Below are positions 32,221 to 41,483 of a DNA stretch of 64,000 nucleotides, one piece after another. The DNA is taken from NCBI RefSeq assembly GCF_042685745.1, contig NZ_JBHUNT010000001.1, positions 1 to 64,000 of the forward strand. The letters are read 5' to 3'. This stretch comes from Prauserella_A oleivorans (lineage in GTDB: Bacteria > Actinomycetota > Actinomycetes > Mycobacteriales > Pseudonocardiaceae). Position 1 is the first letter of the stretch; the number at the start of each line of letters is the position of its first letter. The notes beneath the pieces were generated by a model, which was not told where the DNA came from, ran no database searches, and saw nothing but the letters and a program-made list of their open reading frames with translations. A program made the position numbers and the translations under genes.

Positions 32221-32226
32221 GCACGG

Positions 32227-33456
32227 GTGCGCCGCACCGTTCCGCTCCGCGTTCTCCTCATCACACTGCTCACCGGCCTGCTCATGGTCACCGGGCAGCC
32301 CGCGCTCGCGCAGCGGACGACGGAACCACCCGCGCCACCGTGCCCGAACCGGGTGCTGCCCCCGCCGCCGGTCGACACGTCGGAGGAGCCGCCGCCCGGC
32401 CGGCCGTCACCCGCGCCGTTGCCGGTCGCGGACGAGCCGGCGGGCGGCGACCGCATGGCCGAGTGCGGCCTGGTGCTGCCCGAGGGCGCGCCCCCGCCGC
32501 CGCGTCCGCTCACGGCGGCGGCCTGGCTGGTGCAGGATCTCGACACCGGCGCGGTCCTCGCGGCCCGCGACCCGCACGGCAGGCACCGCCCCGCCTCGCT
32601 CATCAAGACGTTGCTGGCTCTGGTGGTGATCGACGAACTGGAGCCGGACCAGATAGTGGTGCCCACGCCCGAGGACGCCCACCAGGAGTGCACCTGCGTC
32701 GGCATCGTCTCCGGTTCCGAGTACACAGTGGACGAGCTACTGCACGCCCTGCTGATGCGCTCGGGCAACGACGTGGCCCACGCCCTCGCCACGGCGCTCG
32801 GCGGGGTGCCGACGGCGGTCCGCAAGATGAACGCGCTCGCCGCCAGCCTCGGCGCGACGGACACCCGCGCGGCAACACCATCCGGTTTGGACGGTCCGGG
32901 GATGACCACGTCGGCCTACGACATGAGCCTGCTGTTCCGCCACGCTATGAAGCAGCCCGACTACGCCGCGGCCGTCCGCACGCCGGTGATGCGGTTCCCC
33001 GGCGGCACCGGGCAGCCCGACTACCCCGTCTACAACGACAACCGGCTCCTGCAGGACTACGCCGGCTTCCTCGGCGGGAAGACCGGCTTCACCGACGACG
33101 CCCGGCACACCTATGCCGGGGCGGCCGAGCGTGACGGCATGCGCATCGGCGTCGTGCTATTGCGGGCCGAGCAGCGGCCGGTCCGCGTCTCCGAGCAGGC
33201 CGCGCGCCTGCTCGACTACGGCTTCGCGCTGGCCGCGTCGGGAACCGAGCCGGTCGGTGAGGTGGTGATCGGGCCGCGGAGCGACTCCGTCGACGCAACC
33301 ACCACCGGCGGCAGCGATGACGCGGAGGCCACGGGCTCCACGCCTGCCGACCCGTTCGGCGCCACCGGCTGGATCATCACGGTGGTGGTGACGGTGCTCG
33401 TCGCGCTGGGCCTGATCGTCGCGCACCGGCGCGGGTTCCTGCAGCGGCCGGAGTAG
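32227..33456 (+). CDS. dacC: D-alanyl-D-alanine carboxypeptidase (S11)
   Basis: The protein has 409 residues. A signal peptide (about 1-30, ending near PALAQ) is followed by a Pro-rich linker and a penicillin-binding peptidase S11 domain. Active-site motifs are SLIK (Ser124), SGN in MRSGNDVAHA, and KTG in GGKTGFTD. A C-terminal membrane helix (about 378-398) anchors it outside. It trims the terminal D-Ala of peptidoglycan stem peptides, which balances substrate for the L,D-transpeptidase encoded nearby. The gene is leaderless and divergent from the SCO4848-type gene. Confidence 0.92.
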   Translation: MRRTVPLRVLLITLLTGLLMVTGQPALAQRTTEPPAPPCPNRVLPPPPVDTSEEPPPGRPSPAPLPVADEPAGGDRMAECGLVLPEGAPPPPRPLTAAAWLVQDLDTGAVLAARDPHGRHRPASLIKTLLALVVIDELEPDQIVVPTPEDAHQECTCVGIVSGSEYTVDELLHALLMRSGNDVAHALATALGGVPTAVRKMNALAASLGATDTRAATPSGLDGPGMTTSAYDMSLLFRHAMKQPDYAAAVRTPVMRFPGGTGQPDYPVYNDNRLLQDYAGFLGGKTGFTDDARHTYAGAAERDGMRIGVVLLRAEQRPVRVSEQAARLLDYGFALAASGTEPVGEVVIGPRSDSVDATTTGGSDDAEATGSTPADPFGATGWIITVVVTVLVALGLIVAHRRGFLQRPE

Positions 33457-34716
33457 TCAGCCGCCGCGAGCCTCTCCGGGCACGTCGGTGGTCACGTCCT
33501 GGGCGGTGTCGCCGACGTCGCGGGGAGGCAGCGTCTCCCGCGCGAACAGCCACAGCACGAACGCCAGCGCCGACACCCCGCCCGTGACGGCGAACGCGCC
33601 CGCGAAGGACCACTGTTCGGCGATGGCACCGGCCGCGAGCGGACCGACCACGGCGCCGACGTCGGCGGCCATCTGGAAGCCCGCCAGCACCGAGCCGCCG
33701 CGCGCCTTGGCGCCCAGCACGTCCGCCACAGCGGCGTTCTGCGCCGGGTTCATCGCGCCGGAGCCGACACCCGCGACGAGCGAGGCGGCGAGAAACACCC
33801 ATTCGTTGTCGGTGAGCCCGAGGAACACCATGCCCACCGCGAGCAGCGCCGATCCGGCCACGGCGGGCAGCTTGCGTCCGTGCTCGTCGGCGAACCGGCC
33901 GGCGCCGAGCATCACGGCCGCGTTGGCGGCGGCGAACACCGCCAGCGCGATGCCGGTGAAGGACTCGCCCTTGGCCAGCACGGCCGTGACGAACAGCGGC
34001 ATGAGCGACATCCGCACGCCCAGCACCACCCAGCCGTTGGCCAGGTTGGACAGCAGCGCCGCGCGGTAGGTCGGATGCCGCAGTGCCTCGCGGAACGTCA
34101 TCGTCGGCTCGGTGTCGTCGGCCTGCCGGGCCGCAAGCTCGGAGTGCCGCAGCTGCCACCACACGAACAGCGTCGTCAGCACCAGCGCGAGCCCGTAGGC
34201 CAGGAACGGGGCTCGCAGCGAGACGGCCACCAGCGCACTGCCGAACACGGGCCCGGCGATGCCGCCGAGCAGGAAGCTCGTGCCCCACAGTCCGGACGCG
34301 CGGCCACGCAGGTGCACCGGCGAGATCCGGATGAGCAGGCCGATCGCGGACACGGTGAACATCGTCGAGCCGACCCCGCCGGCCGAGCGAAACAGCAGCA
34401 GCTGCCAGTACTCCGTGGCGAACGCGCAGGCGATGGTGCTGACGGCGACGATCGACACGCCCCACAGGTAGATCGGCCGCTCGCCGAACCGGGTCACCAG
34501 CCGGCCGCTCGCCGGGGCGAACGCCAACCGCACCAGTGCGAAGGCGCTCACCACGAACGACGCGGCCGTGAGCCCGACGTCGAAGCTCGCGGCGAAGTTC
34601 GGCAGCGCGGGCCCGATCAGCCCGTACCCGATGGCGATGAGGAAGCTGGCCCCCACCAGGACGTAGACCTCACGCGGCAGCTTGCCTCTGTCCGCCTCCG
34701 TCACCGTGTCGCTCAC
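33457..34716 (-). CDS. MFS transporter
   Basis: The 419-residue protein has 12 membrane spans. SGRLVTRFGERPIYLWGVS (loop 2-3) and FRSAGGVGSTMFTVSAIGLL are major-facilitator motifs. The C-terminal helices contain GFQMAADVGAVVGPLAAG. It resembles DHA1-type multidrug exporters; the substrate is unknown. Two in-frame GTGs (34722, 34716) follow a GGGAGG. The second has the better 7-nt spacing and is chosen. The stop codon abuts dacC tail to tail. Confidence 0.84.
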   Translation of the reverse strand: MSDTVTEADRGKLPREVYVLVGASFLIAIGYGLIGPALPNFAASFDVGLTAASFVVSAFALVRLAFAPASGRLVTRFGERPIYLWGVSIVAVSTIACAFATEYWQLLLFRSAGGVGSTMFTVSAIGLLIRISPVHLRGRASGLWGTSFLLGGIAGPVFGSALVAVSLRAPFLAYGLALVLTTLFVWWQLRHSELAARQADDTEPTMTFREALRHPTYRAALLSNLANGWVVLGVRMSLMPLFVTAVLAKGESFTGIALAVFAAANAAVMLGAGRFADEHGRKLPAVAGSALLAVGMVFLGLTDNEWVFLAASLVAGVGSGAMNPAQNAAVADVLGAKARGGSVLAGFQMAADVGAVVGPLAAGAIAEQWSFAGAFAVTGGVSALAFVLWLFARETLPPRDVGDTAQDVTTDVPGEARGG

Positions 34717-34744
34717 ACTCACCCCTCCCAGGGGCGAGCTTAGT

Positions 34745-35758
34745 TCAGCGGCGTTTGCGCCCGAGCCAGGCGAGCAGCGCCCCGGCACCGAACGCGCCCG
34801 CGGCCACGCCCGCGCCCGGCCCGCGCTGCACGGTGACGTTCGGCCTGATCACGGCGGGTGGCGGCGGCTCGACGGTGCGCACGACGTTCTCCCGCGCCGT
34901 GGCCGTCCACGCGGTCACGAACAGCAGGAACCGCGACACGAGGTTGGCGAACACGAGCAGACCGATGATGGGACCGAACAGCGCCCCGCTCGGCGAACTG
35001 GTGACGCTCGCGAGGTAGTACGACCCGACGACCTTGAGCAGTTCGAACCCGAGCGCGGCGAGCACCGCCCCCTTCACCGCGCTGCGGGCGGTCACCTTCT
35101 CGCGCGGCAGCTGGGAGATGACCCAGATGAACACGAGCACGTTCGCCAGCAGCGACAGCACCACGGTGGCCATGCGCAGCCCGAACTGCGCCCAGCCCTG
35201 GTCCTCCAGGCCGACCAGCTCGAGTAGGAAACCGCCCGCGGCGCCGCCGATGGCGGTGAGCCCGAACGAGACACCCAGCGCGAGACCGAGACCGAGCAGC
35301 GCGAGCAGATCCTTGATCTTCGTGGACAGGAACGGCAGCTGTTTCTTCTCCTGGCCCCACTGCGCGGTGAGGGCGTCGCGGAGGTTGCTCATCCAGCCGA
35401 GCCCGGAGTAGGCCGCCAGCAGCAGCCCGAGCACGCCGATGCCCGCCCTCGACCTGATGGCCGCGTTGACGATCTCGGTGAGGAATCCACGGATGCCCTC
35501 CGGGGCGGAGGTGACGATGCCGTCGCGAATGCGCTCGAGTGCGGCGGCGTCGTTGCTGAGCACGAACCCCGCCACCGAGAAGCCGACCATGAGCAAGGGG
35601 AACAGCGACAGCACCGAGAAGTAGGTGATCGCGGCGGCGTAGTGGTTGCCGTACCGCTCGGTGAAGGCCTCGTTGGATCTGAACACGTGGTCCAGCCAGG
35701 GATGCCTGCGACGCAGTCGCGGCAGCAGTTTCTCCTGGTCCGCCTTCTGTTCTGCCAC
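34745..35758 (-). CDS. YhjD/YihY family inner-membrane protein
   Basis: The 337-residue protein has about six membrane helices. The N-terminal HPWLDHVFRSNEAFTERYGNHYAAAITYFSVLSLFPLLM is the YihY/BrkB signature, and its close fit is the YhjD branch. The C-terminus ends with an Ala-rich span and WLGRKRR. The molecular role is not established; YhjD has been linked to lipid/LPS export suppressors in E. coli. It has its own -10 hexamer (TAGCGT at 35770-35765) 6 nt before the GTG, inside the end of the upstream gene. Confidence 0.87.
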   Translation of the reverse strand: MAEQKADQEKLLPRLRRRHPWLDHVFRSNEAFTERYGNHYAAAITYFSVLSLFPLLMVGFSVAGFVLSNDAAALERIRDGIVTSAPEGIRGFLTEIVNAAIRSRAGIGVLGLLLAAYSGLGWMSNLRDALTAQWGQEKKQLPFLSTKIKDLLALLGLGLALGVSFGLTAIGGAAGGFLLELVGLEDQGWAQFGLRMATVVLSLLANVLVFIWVISQLPREKVTARSAVKGAVLAALGFELLKVVGSYYLASVTSSPSGALFGPIIGLLVFANLVSRFLLFVTAWTATARENVVRTVEPPPPAVIRPNVTVQRGPGAGVAAGAFGAGALLAWLGRKRR

Positions 35759-35764
35759 GCGCAG

Positions 35765-35770
35765 ACGCTA
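35765..35770 (-). promoter_or_regulatory. -10 hexamer of leaderless yhjD-like gene
   Basis: TAGCGT on the minus strand lies 6 nt before the GTG at 35758 and overlaps the last codons of the L,D-transpeptidase gene. Confidence 0.45.
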
Positions 35771-36529
35771 ACCGCGAGTGACGGACCTCGCAAACCGAGT
35801 GTGATCGCGATACACCACCACGAGGGTGCCGGGTCGCAGCCGGTCGAACAGCTCGTCCACGGACGGGTCGGTCATCCGCACGCACCCGTTGCTCGCCGGG
35901 TACGGCAGGACCGGCTCGCCGCCGTGGAAGGCGATGCCGTCGTAGGTGAAGTAGCTGGGCCGGTACAGCGGGCCGAGCGGCGCGTACCGCATGCCGTCGA
36001 TCTGGCGCAGGATGTGGAACCGCCCGACCGGTGTCGCCTTCTCCGGCTCCGCGCCGGTGGACACGTCGTAGATCCTGCCGACCTCGCCGTCCACGACGGT
36101 GTAGGCGACCTGACGGGTCAGATCGACCTCCATGTGGAAGCCGGGCGAGCGGTCCCGAACAGCCGGCGTCACCGGATCGTCCAACGCGCCGGCGGTCGCG
36201 CGGCCAACCCGGCCGGTGGGCCGCAGCCCGTGCATCTTCTGGAACGCGACGACGGCGTGCCTGCCCTCGTCGTCCCACGTTCCGGTGACCTCCCGGATCT
36301 GGTATCCGAGGGCGCGCAGCCGGTGCTGCACTTCCCCGGTGCCAGGCAGGGGTGGTTCGAGTCGCGTGGTGGCGGCCCGTTCCAGCGATGCCTCGCCGAC
36401 CGTCCGGGTGGCGCTCTCCGCCTCGACCTCCGGAGTGGACGGCGAGATCGCGACCCCGGCGAGCACAGCGGCCACGACGAGGCCCGATCCCAGGACCAGG
36501 CCCCGTCGCATCCCCCAGTGTGCCGCCAT
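35768..36529 (-). CDS. Secreted L,D-transpeptidase with peptidoglycan-binding domain
   Basis: The protein has 253 residues. A signal anchor (RRGLVLGSGLVVAAVLAGVAI) leads to a PG_binding_1 domain (about 60-115, VQHRLRALGYQI...VVAFQKMHGLRPTG). The YkuD catalytic domain follows, with HGG and the nucleophile Cys in SNGCVRM near the end. It makes 3-3 cross-links in peptidoglycan or attaches proteins to it. The start is 2 bp after the fbiC stop, so the two genes are co-transcribed. An ATG six codons later is an alternative start. Confidence 0.9.
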   Translation of the reverse strand: MAAHWGMRRGLVLGSGLVVAAVLAGVAISPSTPEVEAESATRTVGEASLERAATTRLEPPLPGTGEVQHRLRALGYQIREVTGTWDDEGRHAVVAFQKMHGLRPTGRVGRATAGALDDPVTPAVRDRSPGFHMEVDLTRQVAYTVVDGEVGRIYDVSTGAEPEKATPVGRFHILRQIDGMRYAPLGPLYRPSYFTYDGIAFHGGEPVLPYPASNGCVRMTDPSVDELFDRLRPGTLVVVYRDHTRFARSVTRG

Positions 36530-36531
36530 CG

Positions 36532-39084
36532 CTACTCGGCGAGCACCGGAGCCGGACGCAGCGTGCGACCGTACGTGGTGGTCCGCTGCCGCGACGGGCG
36601 TCCGGCGAGCTGCGCCAGATGATCGAGCTCCGCAATCGTGCGCGACGACCCGTGCTCAGAGCCTGCCATCCGCGAGATCGTCTCCTCCATGAGCGTTCCG
36701 CCGATATCGTTGGCGCCGCCATTCAGCACGCGGGCGGTGCCCTCGTCGCCGAGCTTCACCCAAGAACATTGCACGTTGTCGATGGCACCGTGCAAGGCCA
36801 ATCGCGCGAAAGCATGCACCGCGCGGTTGTCCCGGACGGTCGGGCCGGGCCTCGCGACGCCCGCCAGATAGATCGGCGCGTTGTGGTGGACGAACGGCAG
36901 CGCGACGAACTCGGTGAACCCGCCGGTCTCCCGAGCGATCCCGGCCAGCACCCGGAAGTGCCCCAGCCAGTGCCCGGGATGGTCGACGTGGCCGTACATC
37001 ATCGTGCTCGACGACGGGATGCCCAGCCGGTGTGCGGTGGTCACGACGTCGATCCACGTCCGCGCGGGCAGCTTGCCCTTGGTGAGTACCCAGCGGACGT
37101 CGTCGTCGAGGATCTCGGCGGCCGTGCCGGGAATCGAGCCGAGGCCGGCGTCGCGCAGTTCGGTGAGCCACTCCTCCACGCTGACACCCGCCTTCGACGC
37201 GGCCGACACGATCTCCATGGGCGAGAACGCGTGGACGTGCATGTCGGGCACCGCGGCCTTGATGGCGCGCACGATGTCGGCGTAGTAGCTGACGGGCAGC
37301 TTCGGGTCGATGCCGCCCTGCATGCACACCTCGGTCGCGCCCGCCTCGGCCGCCTCGACGGCCCGGGCCGCGACCTCCTCGGTGGACAGCCGGAACGCGT
37401 CCGCGTCGCGTTCCCGCTGCGCGAAGGCGCAGAACCGGCATCCGACGTAGCAGACGTTGGAGAAGTTGATGTTGCGGTTGACGACGTAGGTGATGTCGTC
37501 ACCGACCACGTCGGCCCGCAGCTCGTCGGCCAGTCGCGTCATGGTCTCCAGCGCCTCGCCGTCGGCGGTCAGCAACGCCATCGCGGCGTCGGTGTTGGCC
37601 TCGTCCAGCAGCGCGGAGGGGTTTTCGGCGGCCAACCGCAGGCCCTCGCGCACGTCGGTGTCGAGCCGCTCGATCGGGGCCTGCCCTCCGTACGCGCGCT
37701 CGCGCAGCACGTCCCAGTCGCCGTAGACACTGTCGAAGTCACCGCGGCGGTCGGAGGTCCGGCCCTCGGTGTCGATGGCGGAGTTCAGGTCGGCACGACC
37801 GAAGGTGTCGAGGCCGCCGTCGGGCTCCTGCCAGCCGCGTCCCGTGACCGCCGCCCGCTCGTCGGCGAGACCGTCCTCTGTGGCCAGTGCCGACACGTGC
37901 GCGTGGAGCCGCACATCGATCCACTTCTCCGCGCTCCGCACGTACTTCGGGTAGACGGTGAGCCGTTCACGCAGGGTGAACCCGTTCTCGGCGGTCCAGC
38001 GGGCGAGCTCGTCGATCGCGGGCCACGGGCGTTCGGGGTTGACGTGGTCCGGCGTCACCGGGGACACGCCACCCCAGTCGTCGATGCCCGCGCGCAGCAG
38101 CAACGCGTGCTCCTCGCCCACGAGATTCGGCGGCGCCTGCACGCTCACCCCCGGCGGCATCAGCAGCCGGGCCACGGCCACGGTCGCGGCGAGGTCGGCG
38201 AGGTCGGCGTCCGGTGTGGACCGCATCGCGGTGTCCGGTTTGGACCGGAAGTTCTGGACGATGACCTCTTGGACATTGCGGTACTGCCGGGCGCGGGCGC
38301 GGATGGCGTGCAGCGACTCGGCGCGCTCGGTGAGCGTCTCACCGATGCCGACCAGGATTCCCGTCGTGAACGGGACTCCCACGCGGCCGGCGTCGTCGAG
38401 GACGCGCAGCCGGACGGCGGGCTCCTTGTCGGGGCTGCCGTAGTGCGGCCCGCCCTTCTCCGACCACAGCCGCTCCGCCGTAGTCTCCAGCATCATGCCC
38501 ATGCTCGGCGCGACGGGCTTGAGCCGCTGCAGCTCCTCCCAGCTCAGGACGCCGGGGTTGAGGTGTGGCAGAAGCCCGGTCTCCTCCAGCACGGCGATGG
38601 CACAGGAGCGCACGTAGTCCACTGTGGAGTCGTAACCGCGTTCGTCGAGCCACTGCCGCGCCTGCGGCCACCGGTCCTCGGGCCGGTCGCCGAGCGTGAA
38701 CAGCGCTTCCTTGCACCCGGCGGCCGCACCGGCACGGGCGATCTCGAGCACCTCGTCACGTTCGAGGTAGAGCGAGTGCAGCTTGCCGGGCACACTGACG
38801 AACGTGCAGTAGTGGCAACGGTCGCGGCACAGGCGGGTGAGCGGGATGAAAACCTTGCGGCTGTAGGTCACGATGCCCGGGCGGCCCTGGTCGGCGAGAT
38901 GGGCGTCGCGGACCCTGCTCGCCGCGGCCAGCAGCCGGTCGAGGTCCTCGCCGCGGGCGTGCAGCAACACCGCGGATTCGGTGACGTCGAGTGGCACCCC
39001 GTCGGCGGCACGCTTGAGTGCCCGGCGCAGAGCGGAAGGCGAAGGTGTCGGTTCGGCCGGCGCGATCGAGACAGGATCAACCAT
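36532..39084 (-). CDS. fbiC: FO synthase (CofG-CofH fusion), coenzyme F420 biosynthesis
   Basis: The 850-residue protein joins two radical-SAM domains. The CofG half has CRDRCHYCTF (C86, C90, C93). The CofH half has CYVGCRFCAF near residue 545. Together they make 7,8-didemethyl-8-hydroxy-5-deazariboflavin from tyrosine and 5-amino-6-ribitylaminouracil. The fused form is usual in Actinobacteria. The ATG at 39084 is 6 nt after TAGTCT, indicating a leaderless mRNA. It supplies the F420 that the LLM oxidoreductase at 51839 probably needs. Confidence 0.97.
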   Translation of the reverse strand: MVDPVSIAPAEPTPSPSALRRALKRAADGVPLDVTESAVLLHARGEDLDRLLAAASRVRDAHLADQGRPGIVTYSRKVFIPLTRLCRDRCHYCTFVSVPGKLHSLYLERDEVLEIARAGAAAGCKEALFTLGDRPEDRWPQARQWLDERGYDSTVDYVRSCAIAVLEETGLLPHLNPGVLSWEELQRLKPVAPSMGMMLETTAERLWSEKGGPHYGSPDKEPAVRLRVLDDAGRVGVPFTTGILVGIGETLTERAESLHAIRARARQYRNVQEVIVQNFRSKPDTAMRSTPDADLADLAATVAVARLLMPPGVSVQAPPNLVGEEHALLLRAGIDDWGGVSPVTPDHVNPERPWPAIDELARWTAENGFTLRERLTVYPKYVRSAEKWIDVRLHAHVSALATEDGLADERAAVTGRGWQEPDGGLDTFGRADLNSAIDTEGRTSDRRGDFDSVYGDWDVLRERAYGGQAPIERLDTDVREGLRLAAENPSALLDEANTDAAMALLTADGEALETMTRLADELRADVVGDDITYVVNRNINFSNVCYVGCRFCAFAQRERDADAFRLSTEEVAARAVEAAEAGATEVCMQGGIDPKLPVSYYADIVRAIKAAVPDMHVHAFSPMEIVSAASKAGVSVEEWLTELRDAGLGSIPGTAAEILDDDVRWVLTKGKLPARTWIDVVTTAHRLGIPSSSTMMYGHVDHPGHWLGHFRVLAGIARETGGFTEFVALPFVHHNAPIYLAGVARPGPTVRDNRAVHAFARLALHGAIDNVQCSWVKLGDEGTARVLNGGANDIGGTLMEETISRMAGSEHGSSRTIAELDHLAQLAGRPSRQRTTTYGRTLRPAPVLAE

Positions 39085-39090
39085 ATCCCG

Positions 39091-39096
39091 AGACTA
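39091..39096 (-). promoter_or_regulatory. -10 hexamer of leaderless fbiC
   Basis: TAGTCT on the minus strand lies 6 nt before the ATG at 39084. Confidence 0.5.
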
Positions 39097-39139
39097 GGCG
39101 CGTGCCGTCGTGCCCGCTAACGGCCGGAACTGTGACAGA

Positions 39140-39457
39140 TCACTCCGCCAGCGTGGAGACCGGGACGCTCTCGGCGGCGACCTCGACCCGCGAATCGGCC
39201 TGCGTGGCCACCGCCTCGGCGCGGGCCTTGCGCCGCTGCCGCAGGACACCCGCCGTCATGCCGAGCACACCCAGCACGATGGCGATGAGGCCGACCGGGC
39301 CCAGCAGTCCGAAGGTCATCGCGTTCGGTTCGGGTTGCGCGGCGAACGCGGTACCCGCGCCGACGGTGATCATGCTCACCGGCACGCTCACGGCAACAGC
39401 CACCGCTCGCAACGCACGCGCCGCCGGATGAGCCGGCTCCTGGACAGAGTTGTCCAC
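39140..39457 (-). CDS. Small membrane protein, unknown function
   Basis: The protein has 105 residues. The first hydrophobic stretch (about 17-42, ending AFAAQPEP) looks like a signal peptide, and a second span (FGLLGPVGLIAIVLGVLGMTAGVL, about 48-71) is followed by basic RQRRKAR. It may be a signal-anchored, WGxxGW-lacking small membrane protein. The GTG at 39457 is selected because GGGAGG lies 7 nt upstream; the frame opens further upstream without support. It has no recognised family. Confidence 0.6.
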   Translation of the reverse strand: MDNSVQEPAHPAARALRAVAVAVSVPVSMITVGAGTAFAAQPEPNAMTFGLLGPVGLIAIVLGVLGMTAGVLRQRRKARAEAVATQADSRVEVAAESVPVSTLAE

Positions 39458-39544
39458 CGGGGTGCCTCCCGAATCGAGACCGTTCCTCGCAGCACTCACC
39501 CGGAAGGATGAGTACCGTCGCGAAGAGGCTACAGACAGTGTCAA

Positions 39545-40191
39545 TGCCGGCAGCCTCCGTCACGACCCGGCAGAGACTAGCGACCCTGCCGGGCTAACCC
39601 GTGCATGGGGTCCGGGTTGCCGGTGTCCTCCCAGCTCACCGGGGCTGTCCGCGTGGCGGCTCCCGGCCGGCCGCAACGGTCACCGGAGCGCGACCGGACC
39701 GGTGCGAGGAGTGACCGAAATACCGGGGCCGCGTACGTGCGGGGTGGGAGGCCGACGATGCCGCCGAGATGCGCGCTCGATCGGCATCGGCTGCCGCCTC
39801 GTCGAAGCAGACGGCGCAGTCACCTCCACCAGGGCAGGCACACGGTCGCCGAGCACTGCCACACGAGCGCGTCGTCGGCTGCCGCCTGGCCGCGGACGAG
39901 GATGGTTGCGGAAGGCCACGATCCGACGAAAATCAGGCACCTGCGCGGAACCGCCACCCCGCCCGGGCGTACCTACCCGAAGCGGACGACCTTGGCCCGG
40001 CCCCGAGCTCGGCACCGGCGGCGTAGGCGATCGCCCAGCGGCTGCCTTCCGGATCGGCGAAGCAGGCCGACCTGCCGCCCCACACACAGCCGCTCCTGCG
40101 GCGCGGCGACGGCGCGCCCGCCTGCCGGGCACCGACACAACGGGCCCGTCCGGCGACCGTCACCGCGTTCGGCAAGCCGGCCGGGTCGCGC
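39545..40191. other. Gene-poor interval with a decayed gene remnant
   Basis: These 647 bp hold no intact gene. Open frames on both strands are compositionally ordinary for high-GC DNA and show no motif or ribosome site, except the VOC-like remnant on the minus strand. Confidence 0.5.
39996..40120 (-). pseudogene. Remnant of a VOC (glyoxalase-like) protein
   Basis: On the minus strand a short frame reads VWGGRSACFADPEGSRWAIAYA followed by AGAEL. Intact VOC-fold proteins of actinobacteria end with a very similar WGGRSAYFADPEGNRWEIAW-type segment that carries the last metal-site strand. The N-terminal domain and a start codon are absent, and the frame upstream is Arg/Pro-rich noise. I infer a degraded gene. 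Confidence 0.45.
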
Positions 40192-40989
40192 TCAGACGTC
40201 GTAGGTCACCGTGAGCGGCGCATGATCCGACCAGCGCTGGTCGTAGGACGGGGCGCGCTCCACCCGCGCCTCCGTCGCGCGGTCGGCCAAGCCGGGCGTG
40301 GCCACCTGGTAGTCGATGCGCCAGCCGGAGTCGTTGTCGAACGCCTTGCCGCGGTAGGACCACCACGTGTACGGCCCCGGGCCCTCCGGGTCGAGCCTGC
40401 GCTGGACGTCGACGTAACCCGCCTCGCCGAACACCCGGTCCAGCCACGCGCGCTCCTCGGGCAGGAAGCCGGAGTTCTTGCGGTTGCCCTTCCAGTTCTT
40501 GAGGTCGATCTCGGCGTGCGCGATGTTCCAGTCGCCCACGACGAGCACCTCGCGTCCCGCGGCCCCGGCCTTGTCCCGCAGCTCGATCAGGTACGGCAGG
40601 AACGCGGCCATGAACCGTTCCTTCTCCTCCTGGCGGGGTGTGCCGACGTCGCCGCTCGGCAGGTACAGACTCGCGACGACCAGGCCAGGCAGCTGCATCT
40701 CGACGTAGCGCCCGCTGTCCTCGAACTCGGCCTCGCCGAAGCCCACGCGGACCGCCTCGGGCTCGATCCGGCTGTAGAGGCAGACGCCGTTGCGGCCCTT
40801 GAGCGAGCACGCGGCGTGGGCGGCGTGCCAGCCTTCCGGCTCGGCCAGGTGCGCGGGCAGGCTGTCGGCGTCGGCGCGTACCTCCTGGCAGGCGACGATG
40901 TCGGCGCTGGTCGCCGCGAGCCACTCGGTGAAGCCCTTCTTGGCCGCGGCGCGCAGTCCGTTGACGTTGACGGTCGAGACAGTCAGCAC
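40192..40989 (-). CDS. xthA: Exodeoxyribonuclease III
   Basis: The 265-residue AP endonuclease/3'-5' exonuclease of base-excision repair shows its family motifs. These are STVNVNGLRAAAKKG at the start, the metal Glu in CQEVRAD, SLYLPSG, GDWNIAHAEIDLKNWKGN, and the terminal catalytic WSDHAPLTV. The GTG at 40989 is chosen because TAGCCT lies 7 nt upstream; twelve extra codons upstream are not conserved in type. It stands alone beside the SH3-domain gene. Confidence 0.93.
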   Translation of the reverse strand: MLTVSTVNVNGLRAAAKKGFTEWLAATSADIVACQEVRADADSLPAHLAEPEGWHAAHAACSLKGRNGVCLYSRIEPEAVRVGFGEAEFEDSGRYVEMQLPGLVVASLYLPSGDVGTPRQEEKERFMAAFLPYLIELRDKAGAAGREVLVVGDWNIAHAEIDLKNWKGNRKNSGFLPEERAWLDRVFGEAGYVDVQRRLDPEGPGPYTWWSYRGKAFDNDSGWRIDYQVATPGLADRATEARVERAPSYDQRWSDHAPLTVTYDV

Positions 40990-40996
40990 GCCGGGC

Positions 40997-41002
40997 AGGC
41001 TA
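40997..41002 (-). promoter_or_regulatory. -10 hexamer of leaderless xthA
   Basis: TAGCCT on the minus strand lies 7 nt before the GTG at 40989. Confidence 0.45.
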
Positions 41003-41052
41003 CCCGCCGGCGCCGACGTCATCACCGCACCGGCCCGCTCGGCAGACCCCCG

Positions 41053-41373
41053 CTAGCCGCAGGAGGCGCCGTCCACCGGTTCGAGGAACTCGTCGGCGGC
41101 CCACCGGTTCTCGTCGATCCGACGGAAACCGTTCTGCACGACTTTCGTCGCCTCGGTCTCGGCGTCCTGCTCGAGCTTGCCGACGATCTCGCCCTGCAAC
41201 GACGGTGCCGAGCGCACGTTGAGGATGTCCGCGGTGACGGTGACCGTGCAGCCGCCGGATGCGGAGCCCTCGGCGCCGGAGGACCGCTGGTCCGAACCGA
41301 TCGCGTAGATGACGACCACACCCACCAGCACGGCGAGAATGATCAGCGTCCTTTTTGGTATGCCGAGTACCAC
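41053..41373 (-). CDS. Membrane-anchored bacterial SH3 domain protein
   Basis: The protein has 106 residues. An N-terminal membrane span (about 8-25, TLIILAVLVGVVVIYAIG) is followed by a Ser/Gly linker and one SH3_3-type domain. The key motif is LNVRSAPSLQGEIVGKL, and the domain ends NRWAADEFLEP. Two Cys (in GGCTVTVT and ASCG) could form a disulfide outside the cell. It probably binds peptidoglycan or a protein partner. Confidence 0.82.
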   Translation of the reverse strand: MVLGIPKRTLIILAVLVGVVVIYAIGSDQRSSGAEGSASGGCTVTVTADILNVRSAPSLQGEIVGKLEQDAETEATKVVQNGFRRIDENRWAADEFLEPVDGASCG

Positions 41374-41483
41374 GAGTGCTCCTTGCGTGCTGCGACAGGC
41401 ACTGCTGCGAGCAGGGTAAGGGCAGCCTATGTCCGGCCGACAGGGCCGGGTGGCTCAACCACTCGTGTTGGGTAACGGCCACA

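Noticed and set aside
39450..40214. Plus-strand frames of about 200-250 codons
   Set aside because: Arg/Pro/Gly-rich with no start signal or motif, and antisense to the VOC-like remnant.
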